A stretch of 54,157 bases of DNA from Sphingobacteriaceae bacterium DW12 (GCA_000783305.1 JROE01000018.1:1-54157), one strand, 5' to 3'; counted from the stretch's first letter, positions 15,346 to 23,900 are shown. The notes: generated by a model not told the origin, from the letters alone. Numbers and translations are program-made.

Positions 15346-15470
15346 ATAGTCCAGTAGGGCGAATTCCATGTCAGACTCTGTGGAACCATGATTTCGGTTA
15401 TGGTGGTCCTAGCGGTACCTCTGTCAGAGCTTTGGGATTCGCCCTATTGGTTTTTCTTAAACCAATTTTG
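15346..15470 (+). ncRNA. candidate structured RNA, 6S-like hairpin
   Basis: A -7 element TATCTTTG lies at 15333-15340. About 10 bases later begins a 17-bp stem (15351-15367 with 15434-15450, all pairs Watson-Crick except two G-U). Within it are a CTCTG/CAGAG helix, and an ACCATGA/TTATGGT apical hairpin separated by unpaired stretches. The element ends in a terminator, ATTGGTTT-ttctt-AAACCAAT then TTT (15446-15469). One long, bulged hairpin of about 120 nt with its own promoter and terminator is the layout of 6S RNA, including the shorter Flavobacteria-type variant. The -33 element is weak. Another explanation is the folded end of a mobile element. A 72-codon frame across it is read as chance. 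Confidence 0.55.
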
Positions 15471-16098
15471 CTATCTTCAAACTTCTTGGGTGTATTCGTA
15501 TATAACCAGTTTAAATGATTATGATACGATTAAAAACCACTAAAAGAACACCCAAAGACCTGATTCATAATCAATGTCATTGGCGACTCTATTTACAATT
15601 AAAAAAGAACGTCATTCGCGCTCCCGAATGATAGATTACCGTATTTACAGATAATAAAAAGGGAGAAGTAGCGAGCTTTAATGGCGTCAATGCTCATATG
15701 GCTGGGACCCTGAACCAAGTTCAGGGTGACGAATAATCAACGATGATGACGTCAATGCTCATATAACTGCGACTCTGAACCAAGTTCAGGGTGGCATCGA
15801 AAAACAGCGTCTTCCTTCCTTACTTTAATATGTCTGTGTATTTCCGACTTCCTTTACTATAGAAATAGCAATCTGCTCTTGCTAATTCAATTGGTCAGTA
15901 TACTTTATAGTTTGCACTTTAAAGGTAATCTGATTTTTCCACGAAAGCAAGACCGTTACATATTATTTTCTTTATTTTTCTTAGTAAGGGAGGTTTGGTT
16001 TTTTATTAAGTTATTAGTAACTGGTAATTAGTGACCAATAACTAGTAACGAGTTGGGAGTATGACTTATCTACTCCATTACCAATTAAACCAACAATT
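15471..16098. other. intergenic region with tandem hairpin repeats
   Basis: No gene is seen. A 50-base unit occurs twice with a 65-base period (about 15684-15732 and 15749-15797). Each copy contains a stem of the CCCTGAAC-caa-GTTCAGGG type, a family of intergenic repeats common in Sphingobacteriaceae. Further right, TAGTAACTGGT-like direct and inverted repeats (about 16008-16050) precede the SusC start. Confidence 0.6.
15684..15797 (+). repeat. two tandem copies of hairpin repeat
   Basis: Both copies carry GTCAATGCTCATAT and a stem around CTGAACCAAGTTCAG. The first stem is perfect at 8 bp; the second has one changed pair (CTCTGAAC). Confidence 0.7.
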
Positions 16099-19000
16099 AT
16101 GAAGCATTTTTATGCTAAGGGGAGAGCTATTTCCTATTATGAGGTGTTTAAGCAGTCGCTAAACACCCTCACAGGTACTGTTTTTTCTTATCTTGTCATG
16201 TCGCTCAAGCCGCGAACTGGCTTGTACTTTTCCCTTGATGAAAAAGTACACAAAAACCGACCAACGGGAGCTCATCCGAAGGATAAATCAAGACTAGGGC
16301 GATATTTCGCTAAAATCGCAGATATCAGCCTAAATATCTCGGAGTCATTTCACTCCGTTTCATTTCGTCGATCTTTTTTAAACGGCTTCTATCACAATTT
16401 CTTGACGCGATATCGCCCAAGGTCATTGAAGAATGGCGAGGAAGGGAATTCAAATCTCAGGACTGAAACTTTAGGTTCCATCACAAATTACCTCCAAATC
16501 TATTTTCGGGCCAAGCTCGTGATATATTTCATATTGCTGCTAGCAACGATTTTGTGTTTCAATATGTTTACCCATGCCCAAGAGCTGCCCGGCAACCAAG
16601 GGGCAGCGACCGGGCACGTCCAGCAGCCGAGGACGGTACTTCGCGGTGAAGTACGCTCGGCTGTCGATGGGCGTCCCATAGACGGGGCATCCATCAAGGT
16701 AAAAGGAGGAAAGGAGAGCACCATCACCGACGGCAAAGGAGCCTTTAGCCTCACCACCTCCTTATCCACCGGAAAGCTGACCGTATCCCACCTGGGCTTC
16801 CTGGGCAAGGAAATCCAGTACGACGCACAGGCCTCTGAGCTGCATATCGCGCTCGTACCTTCCGACAACATGCTGGAAGAAGTGGACGTGGTCAGTACCG
16901 GCTACCAGAAGATACCCAAGGAGCGATCGACGGGGAGCTTTGAATTCGTGGACAACAAGCTCCTCAACCGAAAGGTATCGCTGGATTTTATTTCCCGATT
17001 GGAAGACGTAGTCCCGAGCATCTCCACCGTCAAGGTATATGATGAGAATAGAGGGGTGCTCCCCAACTTCAACATCCGGGGTATCAGCTCTATTCGTTCC
17101 AGTTTCTGGCCACTGATCGTGGTGGATGGATTTCCGTACCATGGTAACTTCAACAATATCAATCCGAACGACATCGAGAACATCACCATCCTCAAGGATG
17201 CCGCTGCCAGCTCGATATGGGGTGCCCAGTCGGGCAATGGCGTGGTCGTGATCACGACCAAGAAAAGCAAGATGGGCAAAGGATTTAGGCTGTCGTTCAA
17301 TGGCAATACCACCGTTGAGGCCAAACCCGACCTTTACTCCTTTCCACAGATCGGCACATCAGATTACATCGATATAGAGCTGCTACTCTTCGAAAAGGGG
17401 TACTACAACAGCCGGATGTACAGCGAGGAATACGGCATGACCCCGGTCGTGGAGTTGTTGAAAGAGCATAAAGAGGGGCATATCACGGACGACGAGCTCC
17501 GTTCCAGGATAGATGCGCTACGCGGTATAGACATGCGGGACGATTTTAGCAAATACATCTACCGCAGAGCGGTCAAGCAACAATACAATGTGCAACTTTC
17601 CGGTGGCACGGACAAGGTGTCCAATATATTTTCCCTTGGCTACGACAAGCAGCTGAAGGATATCGTGACCTCCTCTGCGCAACGGATCAATGTTCGGAGC
17701 CAGACCACCTTTAAGCCGATAAGCAGGCTCGAACTGAATCTCGGTACCCATTTCAGCAATTACAGCACACAAGAGTCGCTGTATCCTGTACGGTATAATG
17801 AAATGGGAAGGGGGTACGGCAACTATCCTTACATGAAGCTGGCAGATGCCGCAGGGAATCCTTTGGCGATAGAGAGTACGGGACTTAATCGGGATTTTAA
17901 GGATACCGTGGCACAGGGACGTCTGTTGGACTGGGAGCATCGTCCATTGGCCGAACTGAACGAGTCTTCGGTCAAGATCGATGATAGGGAAGCGATGCTC
18001 TCCACTGGGATAAAGTACGGTATCCTGCCCGGGCTGGACGCTTCCTTGCTGTACAACTTCAGGACCGTGAGCAATAAGCGCGACGACTGGAAGGGTATCG
18101 GGAGTGTGATGCAGCGCGTGATGATCAATTATTGGGCTTCGTGGGATGATAATTCGGTCAAGTGGAATTACCCTTTGGGGGATTATCTCGTGACTTCGGA
18201 CAAGAAAGAAGATGCGCACCAAGGTCGCTTCCAATTGGATTATAATCGGGTACTTTGGGATAAGCATGAAATAAATGCACTAGCAGGGGCAGAAATTAGG
18301 CAATTGAGACAGAAGACACATGTCTCCGAATATTTTGGATACGATCCGGAGACACATTCATTCCAGTTTGCCGACCTATTGACCGATTTGCCCTATCTCG
18401 ATGGACGGCGCGGCGTCAAGAGGATCATCAGCGTCGCCCAGATATCAGAGACCGTGAATCGGTTTACCTCCTATTTTGCGAACGTAGGCTATACCTATGA
18501 TAGCAGGTACATCGTCAATGCAAGTGCCAGAAAAGATGCCTCCAACCTATTCGGTGTGCGCACCAATGATAAAGGGCAACCTTTTTGGTCTGTTGGTGGG
18601 GCATGGGTGGCATCGCAGGAAGGTTTTCTGACCGAAGGACCGTTTGCGTTGCTCAAGTTAAGGGCCACCTATGGCAAGAACGGCAATGTCAATAATACGA
18701 CATCGGCCTATCCCACCATGATGCGCGCCTCCCAACCCAATTTTCTATCGGGTCTTCCCTATGCTTCCATACAGAACCCGCCCAACCCCAATCTCCGCTG
18801 GGAATCTGTGGGCATGTTGAACCTAGGCTTGGATTTTGCAACGAAGGATGCTCGCCTGCGGGGATCGGTCGAATATTACCTCAAAACTCCCAAGGACCTG
18901 ATCATGGAGGCGCAAATCGACCCGACAATGGGATTTCAGGTGCTGTCCATCAATAGTGCAGACCTTAAGGCCCAGGGGGTGGACATCTCCTTGAGCTCAA

Positions 19001-19758
19001 AAAATGTAAGCCACAAGGATTTTGAATGGAACACGGATCTGGTATTTGCGTACAACCGTACCCGTGTGACCCGCTCGTACATCGAGAACCCTATCGGCAG
19101 GAACTATAGGACCGGGGCGTACTCGGCGCTATTGGGTGCCATAGAAGGCGAGGACCCGTACGCCATAGTGACGTACAAATGGGGTGGCCTAGATCCGCAA
19201 ACGGGAAGGCCCCGGGGATATGTCAATGGGGAGCTGTCTACCGATTATAGTGCCATCGTCAATCGGACGCAGCTGAAGGACATGGACTTCTTAGGATCTA
19301 CGAGGCCACTCTATTTCGGGTCTTTCAGGAATAGCTTTCGGTATCGGAAGTGGGATATTTCCGTCAATATCAGCTACCAACTTGGGCATAAGTTCGTGCG
19401 CAAATCCATTGACTATACGAGTCTACTGGGACATAGTGATTATGCCCTGCGTTGGCAGAAGCCAGGGGACGAATTGGTTACGGACGTTCCGGCGTTTACG
19501 TATCCTGCCAATAGCTATGCAGATGAGTTCTATAAATACTCCAGTGCGCTCGTGACCCCGGCCGGACAAATAAAATGGCGGGATATACAGCTAGGGTGCA
19601 ATCTGGATAACAGCTTTTTAAAAGACCTGAGACTATATGCCTACGCAGCCAATATCATGACGATATGGAGAGCGAACAAATTGGGCCGAGATTCCGAATT
19701 CGGCAACAACCCGCCAGATCCTTTTGCACTCTCCATCGGACTGAATTTTAACCTCTAA
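16099..19758 (+). CDS. SusC/RagA-family TonB-dependent outer membrane transporter, extended N-terminus
   Basis: A 1219-residue SusC-type porin. A carboxypeptidase-like regulatory domain starts near 180 (VLRGEVRSAVDG), the plug lies near 285-390 (FNIRGISSIRS, NGVVVITTKK), and the rest is barrel ending in FNL. The signal sequence (140-160, ending FTHAQ) is preceded by 139 unusual residues. Residues 30-113 come from an interspersed repeat (16190-16437) that happens to be open in this frame. The ATG at 16099 is the natural start by comparison with other SusC genes (MKHFYAKGRAISYYEVFKQSL), so the repeat was inserted in frame. Export of the full form is doubtful; a GTG at 16519 could give a normal signal peptide. 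It has no STN domain and no sigma/FecR pair. SusD follows after 11 bp. Confidence 0.85.
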   Translation: MKHFYAKGRAISYYEVFKQSLNTLTGTVFSYLVMSLKPRTGLYFSLDEKVHKNRPTGAHPKDKSRLGRYFAKIADISLNISESFHSVSFRRSFLNGFYHNFLTRYRPRSLKNGEEGNSNLRTETLGSITNYLQIYFRAKLVIYFILLLATILCFNMFTHAQELPGNQGAATGHVQQPRTVLRGEVRSAVDGRPIDGASIKVKGGKESTITDGKGAFSLTTSLSTGKLTVSHLGFLGKEIQYDAQASELHIALVPSDNMLEEVDVVSTGYQKIPKERSTGSFEFVDNKLLNRKVSLDFISRLEDVVPSISTVKVYDENRGVLPNFNIRGISSIRSSFWPLIVVDGFPYHGNFNNINPNDIENITILKDAAASSIWGAQSGNGVVVITTKKSKMGKGFRLSFNGNTTVEAKPDLYSFPQIGTSDYIDIELLLFEKGYYNSRMYSEEYGMTPVVELLKEHKEGHITDDELRSRIDALRGIDMRDDFSKYIYRRAVKQQYNVQLSGGTDKVSNIFSLGYDKQLKDIVTSSAQRINVRSQTTFKPISRLELNLGTHFSNYSTQESLYPVRYNEMGRGYGNYPYMKLADAAGNPLAIESTGLNRDFKDTVAQGRLLDWEHRPLAELNESSVKIDDREAMLSTGIKYGILPGLDASLLYNFRTVSNKRDDWKGIGSVMQRVMINYWASWDDNSVKWNYPLGDYLVTSDKKEDAHQGRFQLDYNRVLWDKHEINALAGAEIRQLRQKTHVSEYFGYDPETHSFQFADLLTDLPYLDGRRGVKRIISVAQISETVNRFTSYFANVGYTYDSRYIVNASARKDASNLFGVRTNDKGQPFWSVGGAWVASQEGFLTEGPFALLKLRATYGKNGNVNNTTSAYPTMMRASQPNFLSGLPYASIQNPPNPNLRWESVGMLNLGLDFATKDARLRGSVEYYLKTPKDLIMEAQIDPTMGFQVLSINSADLKAQGVDISLSSKNVSHKDFEWNTDLVFAYNRTRVTRSYIENPIGRNYRTGAYSALLGAIEGEDPYAIVTYKWGGLDPQTGRPRGYVNGELSTDYSAIVNRTQLKDMDFLGSTRPLYFGSFRNSFRYRKWDISVNISYQLGHKFVRKSIDYTSLLGHSDYALRWQKPGDELVTDVPAFTYPANSYADEFYKYSSALVTPAGQIKWRDIQLGCNLDNSFLKDLRLYAYAANIMTIWRANKLGRDSEFGNNPPDPFALSIGLNFNL
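16190..16437 (+). repeat. interspersed repeat inside the SusC reading frame
   Basis: Contains two perfect 9-bp inverted repeats: TGTACTTTT/AAAAGTACA (16223-16231 and 16242-16250) and GGGCGATAT/ATATCGCCC (16297-16305 and 16410-16418). The GTCGCT..AGCCGCGA segment resembles 27311-27350, so it is a repeat family in this genome. Limits are approximate. Confidence 0.55.
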
Positions 19759-19769
19759 ACCAAATAGTT

Positions 19770-21119
19770 ATGAAGCATTATATTTTACTGGTCACGGCAC
19801 TGAGCCTGATTTCTTGTTCTGATTTTCTGGAACTGAAGCCCGACAGAAAGATGGATATCCCCAATACATTGGCGGACTGTGATCTGTTGTTGAACGATTA
19901 CACCGCAATGAATGGCAGTTATCCGGCCCTGACGAGCCTGATGGGCGAGGAGTTCTATATGAGTACCGAGGACTGGCAATCTATTCCGGATGTAGGCGAT
20001 CGCCTGTCTTTTATATGGTCAGATGATGCCCCAACGGCCAACGTCAACTGGGTGGGGCCTTACAGGGCCATCTATATGGCCAACCAGATACTCCTGGTCT
20101 GTGAGGCGTTGTCCGAAGAGGAGCGTGCATCTGAATATGGGCGCATGGTCATGGGGAATGCTTACTTCTTTAGGGCCTTTGCCTACCAACAGCTGTTGGA
20201 ACTGTATTGCCTACCTTATGATGGGACAGCGACTACCCAGCTGGGATTACCGTTGAAGCTGACACCGGACCTCGCACCTACCGAGGGGCGGGCGCCGCTT
20301 TCGGAGTCTTACGATCTGGTGATCAGGGATTATGAAAAGGCCATCCACCTGCTTTCGGCGTCATCTGTGGCAAAGAGCAGGCCCAACAAGACGGCTGCCT
20401 ATGCAGGCATGGCACGCCTGTACCTCGATATGCAGGATTACGGGAAGGCCTATAGCTATGCCGATTCGGCCTGGACGCTACAACCCACGTTGATGGATTA
20501 CAACGGACTGGACCTGTACGATGAGATGTCCATCCCTAAGAACAACAGCGAAATTATTTTCACCGCACTGACGAATTATTCGGGAGCTATCGGACCTTAT
20601 TCTTCCAGGATCGATAGCGATTTGATCGATCTCTATGAGCCATTTGACCTGCGGATGCAGGTCTATTACCAATATAATTACTTCGATCCAGGAACCTACG
20701 GTTATAAAACGAATTACGACCAGAGCTATATCGGACTGTTTATCGGTCTCACCAGTAGCGAAGTCCTGTTGATACGTAGCGAATCGGCCGCAAGATTGGG
20801 AGATGCTCTACAGGCGCGCAAAGATATCAACCTGCTTCGTAAATATCGTTTCGATAACGGCAGGTATGCCGACGTTGACTGGGAGGATAGCCAGTTATTG
20901 CCTGAAATCCTGAAGGAACGGCGTAAAGAGCTGATATTCCGAGGGAGGCGCTGGGCCGACTTGAAGCGATTGAACAACGAGGTGCCCACACAGACCACCG
21001 TAGCGCGTATCATAGACGGGATACCTTACAGGTTGGTACCGCATAGTCTCAAGTTTGCGGCCCTGATACCGGAGGTCGTGATGCAATCCAATCCAAAGAT
21101 CGAACAGAACAAAAGATAG
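19770..21119 (+). CDS. SusD/RagB-family surface lipoprotein
   Basis: The signal peptide ends in the lipobox LISC, followed by Ser-Asp; the 449-residue mature protein is helical, with the TPR-like SusD layout (MGNAYFFRAFAYQQLLELY, then RRKELIFRGRRWADLKR near the C-terminus). It should sit on the cell surface as the lid of the SusC channel encoded 11 bp upstream. At 449 residues it is a compact member of the family. The substrate is not predictable; the redox neighbour argues for a metal-, peptide- or oxidised-compound uptake rather than a classic glycan. Confidence 0.9.
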   Translation: MKHYILLVTALSLISCSDFLELKPDRKMDIPNTLADCDLLLNDYTAMNGSYPALTSLMGEEFYMSTEDWQSIPDVGDRLSFIWSDDAPTANVNWVGPYRAIYMANQILLVCEALSEEERASEYGRMVMGNAYFFRAFAYQQLLELYCLPYDGTATTQLGLPLKLTPDLAPTEGRAPLSESYDLVIRDYEKAIHLLSASSVAKSRPNKTAAYAGMARLYLDMQDYGKAYSYADSAWTLQPTLMDYNGLDLYDEMSIPKNNSEIIFTALTNYSGAIGPYSSRIDSDLIDLYEPFDLRMQVYYQYNYFDPGTYGYKTNYDQSYIGLFIGLTSSEVLLIRSESAARLGDALQARKDINLLRKYRFDNGRYADVDWEDSQLLPEILKERRKELIFRGRRWADLKRLNNEVPTQTTVARIIDGIPYRLVPHSLKFAALIPEVVMQSNPKIEQNKR

Positions 21120-21151
21120 TACAGCTATCGTTTAAATTTTAACGTACCACA

Positions 21152-21192
21152 CATGAACGCCTCATCGGCATATCGCTGACGATGGCTTCATG
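21152..21192 (+). other. hairpin between susD and the thioredoxin gene
   Basis: CATGAA..CATCG pairs with CGATG..TTCATG across a 12-base loop, with small bulges. No T tract follows, so it is more likely an mRNA processing or stability element that sets different levels for the genes before and after. Confidence 0.4.
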
Positions 21193-21213
21193 AGCTAAAA
21201 AATAAATATTCCA

Positions 21214-22464
21214 ATGAAAAATTATATCATTATCACCTACTTACTACTCTGCACATGGCCTTTATATGCCCAGCACGATACCAAGGTAGACCTGAGCCAG
21301 AGACTGGCCATAGGCGCAGACCTGCCGGATATGCCTGCCATGGAAGTCCTGAATTTCGAGGACGGTACCGTCGATCTGGACGATTATCGCGACAAGGTCG
21401 TGATCCTGGACTTTTGGGATACCTACTGTGCCACCTGCATCGAATTGATGCCCCATGTCAAGGAAGTACAGAAGACGGTAGGTGAAAAAGCCCAGATATT
21501 CACGGTCACTTGGCAGTCTCGGGAAACGATCGAAAAATTCTTTGCCAACAACAGGTATCTCAAGGAAAAGAATGCCTACCTGCCTACGATCGTATCGGAC
21601 AAGTTGCTCAAGGGGTATTTTCCACATCGAGGCGTACCGCACACGATCTTTATCTATAAGGGAAAGGTCAAGGCGATCACACAGTTTGACTATATCCGGC
21701 CAGAATATATCGACAGATTGATACAGACGGGAAGTTTGGACATCCCGGTCAAGGACGATTTCAATACCATGACGGTGATCCAAGAGAAAGGCGACCTAAA
21801 CCTCAAGGGGAAGGTCTTGGTCACTGGATACCAAGAAGGGCTAACGCCTAAAGGTGGATTTCCGACCGTCAAGGATACCACTTCGGGGATGTACGTGACC
21901 AGTATCACCAACTTCGGGAAACTGGACGCCTTCATCATGTTGTTTACCGAAATAGCGCCCACCTCCTTTCTTTGGGTTCCGGGACGCATCGAGTGGCATG
22001 TACAGGATCCAGATACCTATGCGTACAAGGAGAATACGATAGGTCCCACCATATGGCAGACCAAATACGCGATATGCTATCAACGGTTCAGCCAAGATAC
22101 ACTGCCCAAGCGGGAGATGGCCAGATTGGCAGTGGCCGATCTCTCGTTCTTTCTCGGGGTCAACGTGACCCAAGAAAAGAAAGAAAAAGACGTCCTTATC
22201 ATCCAGAAGACCGATCGGCCCAGGGTAGGAGCGGTAAAGCCCGTAAGTGGTGCCCGAATCGAAGGAGCGGACAATCTGACTTTCATCTTGGATTACTCCA
22301 AGAAATATCCACCCGCTGTGGACGAATCGGGCTTTATGGAAGTCATCGACATTCCAGACTATTCTTCACTTGCGACGCTGAACCAGCATCTGCTTTACTA
22401 TGGATTGGAGGCCGTACTCGGAAGACGAACGATAGATGTGATGGTCATCCGGGAAACCCGATAA
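21214..22464 (+). CDS. secreted TlpA-like thioredoxin-fold protein
   Basis: A signal peptide (1-20, ending LYAQ) is followed by a thioredoxin-type domain (about 30-165) with FWDTYCATC, giving a CxxC pair at residues 72 and 75, and a cis-proline region GVPHTIF near 142-148. The C-terminal 240 residues are a strand-rich domain of unknown function, common in Bacteroidota TlpA proteins next to SusCD. It should act in the periplasm as a disulfide reductant or isomerase. It lies 94 bp after susD on the same strand and is the last gene before a strong hairpin. Confidence 0.8.
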   Translation: MKNYIIITYLLLCTWPLYAQHDTKVDLSQRLAIGADLPDMPAMEVLNFEDGTVDLDDYRDKVVILDFWDTYCATCIELMPHVKEVQKTVGEKAQIFTVTWQSRETIEKFFANNRYLKEKNAYLPTIVSDKLLKGYFPHRGVPHTIFIYKGKVKAITQFDYIRPEYIDRLIQTGSLDIPVKDDFNTMTVIQEKGDLNLKGKVLVTGYQEGLTPKGGFPTVKDTTSGMYVTSITNFGKLDAFIMLFTEIAPTSFLWVPGRIEWHVQDPDTYAYKENTIGPTIWQTKYAICYQRFSQDTLPKREMARLAVADLSFFLGVNVTQEKKEKDVLIIQKTDRPRVGAVKPVSGARIEGADNLTFILDYSKKYPPAVDESGFMEVIDIPDYSSLATLNQHLLYYGLEAVLGRRTIDVMVIRETR

Positions 22465-22470
22465 TCACAG

Positions 22471-22497
22471 AAGAGCGCACCGAGGGGGTGCGCTCTT
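22471..22497. terminator. bidirectional hairpin terminator
   Basis: 11-bp stem AAGAGCGCACC/GGTGCGCTCTT with a 5-base loop, 6 bp after the thioredoxin stop and also just past the end of the minus-strand gene at 22521. T tracts are short on both sides. Confidence 0.6.
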
Positions 22498-22520
22498 GAT
22501 AACAAAGCTCATGGGCATAT

Positions 22521-22745
22521 CTATGGGGTATCCCGCAAGAGTACACTGGCAGTACTGACTTTTTTATTCAAGGCCGTAACCATCTCGTTCCTCAGCGGAG
22601 TGGTGATGATGGGCTTGTTGTTGACGTCTGCACTTGTATATATCGCGCATATATGCGCCGCACCTACACATGTAGGGGTTGTCACTAAGGTGTAGTCATT
22701 GGGGTCCGTTGGGTCTCCTCCTGCTACTAATTGGAACCAGGGCAT
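22521..22745 (-). CDS. small 74-aa protein, paralog 2
   Basis: Full-length product MPWFQL.., 74 residues, without signal peptide. It is closely related along its length to the product of 22830-23054: both share WFQL, GD-x-TDPNDY, a C-x6-C pair in the form C-x4-HICAI, TSADVN and TTPLRNEM. The cysteines could form a disulfide or bind a metal. It lies 84 bp after its paralog, with a 10-bp hairpin between them (22782-22806), so the upstream copy can be terminated separately. Family and function unknown to me. Confidence 0.65.
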   Translation of the reverse strand: MPWFQLVAGGDPTDPNDYTLVTTPTCVGAAHICAIYTSADVNNKPIITTPLRNEMVTALNKKVSTASVLLRDTP

Positions 22746-22781
22746 ATCGTTGTGTTTTAATGGTGAACAATTTGTTTTCAG

Positions 22782-22806
22782 AAAGGGCGCCTTTGCGGCG
22801 CCCTTT
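22782..22806. terminator. hairpin between the 74-aa paralogs
   Basis: Perfect 10-bp stem AAAGGGCGCC/GGCGCCCTTT with a 5-base loop. It can end the upstream minus-strand gene or protect its mRNA. Confidence 0.55.
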
Positions 22807-22829
22807 TGTCGTAAGGTTTTTGGCCTTAC

Positions 22830-23054
22830 TTACGGTGTTGTCCTTAATTGGACATTTGGACCACTGGAGTTGGTATTTAAGGCTGTGATCATCTCATTCC
22901 GGAGTGGAGTGGTGAGTACAGGCTTGCTGTTTACGTCAGCACTTGTTTGGATAGCACAAATATGATTTGAACCTCCACAACTTGGTGCTGTTACCAGATT
23001 GTAATCATTGGGGTCGGTAGCGTCCCCATTGGCTATTAATTGGAACCATGCCAT
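22830..23054 (-). CDS. small 74-aa protein, paralog 1
   Basis: Full-length product MAWFQL.., the same length as paralog 2 and with the same conserved blocks; most differences lie in the loop before the cysteines and in the last 15 residues. A hairpin GGCTTTT..AAAAGCC (about 23063-23084) sits just upstream of its start, where it would be in the leader RNA. Two conserved cysteines and a Pro-rich end without a signal peptide could fit a small secreted or modified peptide, but no modifying enzyme is near. Confidence 0.65.
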   Translation of the reverse strand: MAWFQLIANGDATDPNDYNLVTAPSCGGSNHICAIQTSADVNSKPVLTTPLRNEMITALNTNSSGPNVQLRTTP

Positions 23055-23370
23055 AATAATGACGGCTTTTATAGATCAAAAAGCCATAAAACTTTAGTTT
23101 ACTGAATAATTGATTATGTTTTGCTACGTTGTTAGACTGGTGTAGCACCAGCATCAATAATGGTGAATGTGGCAGTTTCCCTACTGCTTGACTTTCTTTT
23201 TTTCTTGTACCCGCCTCCCGGGAAATAGGGCAAATTTTCTTTTGTACCGTTTCATTTGTTTAGTTGTTAGTATTGCTAATTGCTATTGTGCGGCTAATAG
23301 TATTGGATTTTTGGAGTATACCGCCATGGGCTTCGGTTCATGGCGGTATAGAGGACGATCATACCATAGG
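23055..23370. other. intergenic region with hairpins
   Basis: No gene is seen. A leader hairpin for the 74-aa gene lies at 23063-23084, a CTGGTG-TAG-CACCAG stem near 23132-23146, and a 12-bp terminator stem at 23317-23350. Confidence 0.5.
23317..23350 (-). terminator. 12-bp hairpin after the 128-aa gene
   Basis: Perfect stem TATACCGCCATG/CATGGCGGTATA with a 10-base loop, 20 bp beyond the stop of the minus-strand gene at 23371. Confidence 0.6.
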
Positions 23371-23757
23371 CTATACGTGATACTTGATCCAGATGGCGAG
23401 TTGGTTGGCTTCACTCATCTGCTGCGCACCGATGAGATGCTGGGTCGTAGCTGATTTTTCCAAGATGACATCCTTGACCGTTGGTTTTTTCTGCTGCTGG
23501 GCGACTTGCTTGTCAAAGGCTATTAACGAACGCTGGGCCCAAGCATCTGCAATGGCATGCGCCAAGGTACTTCGGAAATTTTGGGACAGGGATGCTAATT
23601 GCGTTTCTTGGCTCTCGGTGAGTGCAAAGGATGCATCCATCCAAGCGACAAAGTCTTGTCGGATGGCATGTACTTCGGCAGCGAGTTCAACGGCCGAAAG
23701 ATTCAAGATGGCGGACTGCTTCTGCGCAACACCCGCGTTGTCAAAGAGGTACTTCAT
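23371..23757 (-). CDS. unrecognised helical 128-aa protein
   Basis: A small, all-helical, Ala/Gln-rich soluble product without signal peptide (MKYLFDNAGVAQKQSAIL...). The length and complete frame, with a strong hairpin after the stop, support a real gene. I do not recognise the family. The leader carries an unusual array of alternative hairpins (23833-23900), which suggests post-transcriptional control. Confidence 0.55.
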   Translation of the reverse strand: MKYLFDNAGVAQKQSAILNLSAVELAAEVHAIRQDFVAWMDASFALTESQETQLASLSQNFRSTLAHAIADAWAQRSLIAFDKQVAQQQKKPTVKDVILEKSATTQHLIGAQQMSEANQLAIWIKYHV

Positions 23758-23832
23758 GTGTTTTCAATTTAGTAAGTCGTAAAAGAAGGGATTGTAACTA
23801 GGGGAATCAAGGAGGCAAGTGTTCCAATATCA

Positions 23833-23900
23833 GTGAGTTGCACTTTTTCGCAACTCAAAAGCTGCTTTTTAGCATCGAGTTGCTTTTTTATGCAACTCAC
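23833..23900. promoter_or_regulatory. alternative-hairpin array, GAGTTGC/GCAACTC
   Basis: Two short hairpins with the same 7-bp stem GAGTTGC/GCAACTC (23835-23841 with 23850-23856, and 23877-23883 with 23892-23898) flank an AAAGC/GCTTTTTAGC segment. The outermost arms also pair with each other over 9 bp (GTGAGTTGC with GCAACTCAC). The structures exclude one another, as in attenuators. It lies 76-143 bp upstream of the minus-strand gene at 23757. Confidence 0.45.

Noticed and set aside
15346..15470. Retron msr-msd or CRISPR-associated RNA
   Set aside because: No reverse transcriptase, Cas gene or spacer-repeat array is found in the window.
15300..15518. 72-codon + strand frame across the structured RNA
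   Set aside because: The start has no ribosome site, and the sequence is better explained by the long hairpin and terminator; no hydrophobic or domain pattern makes sense as a protein.
22679..22965. Two overlapping + strand frames (69 and 88 codons)
   Set aside because: They are antisense to the 74-aa paralogs, whose similarity to each other proves the minus-strand reading.
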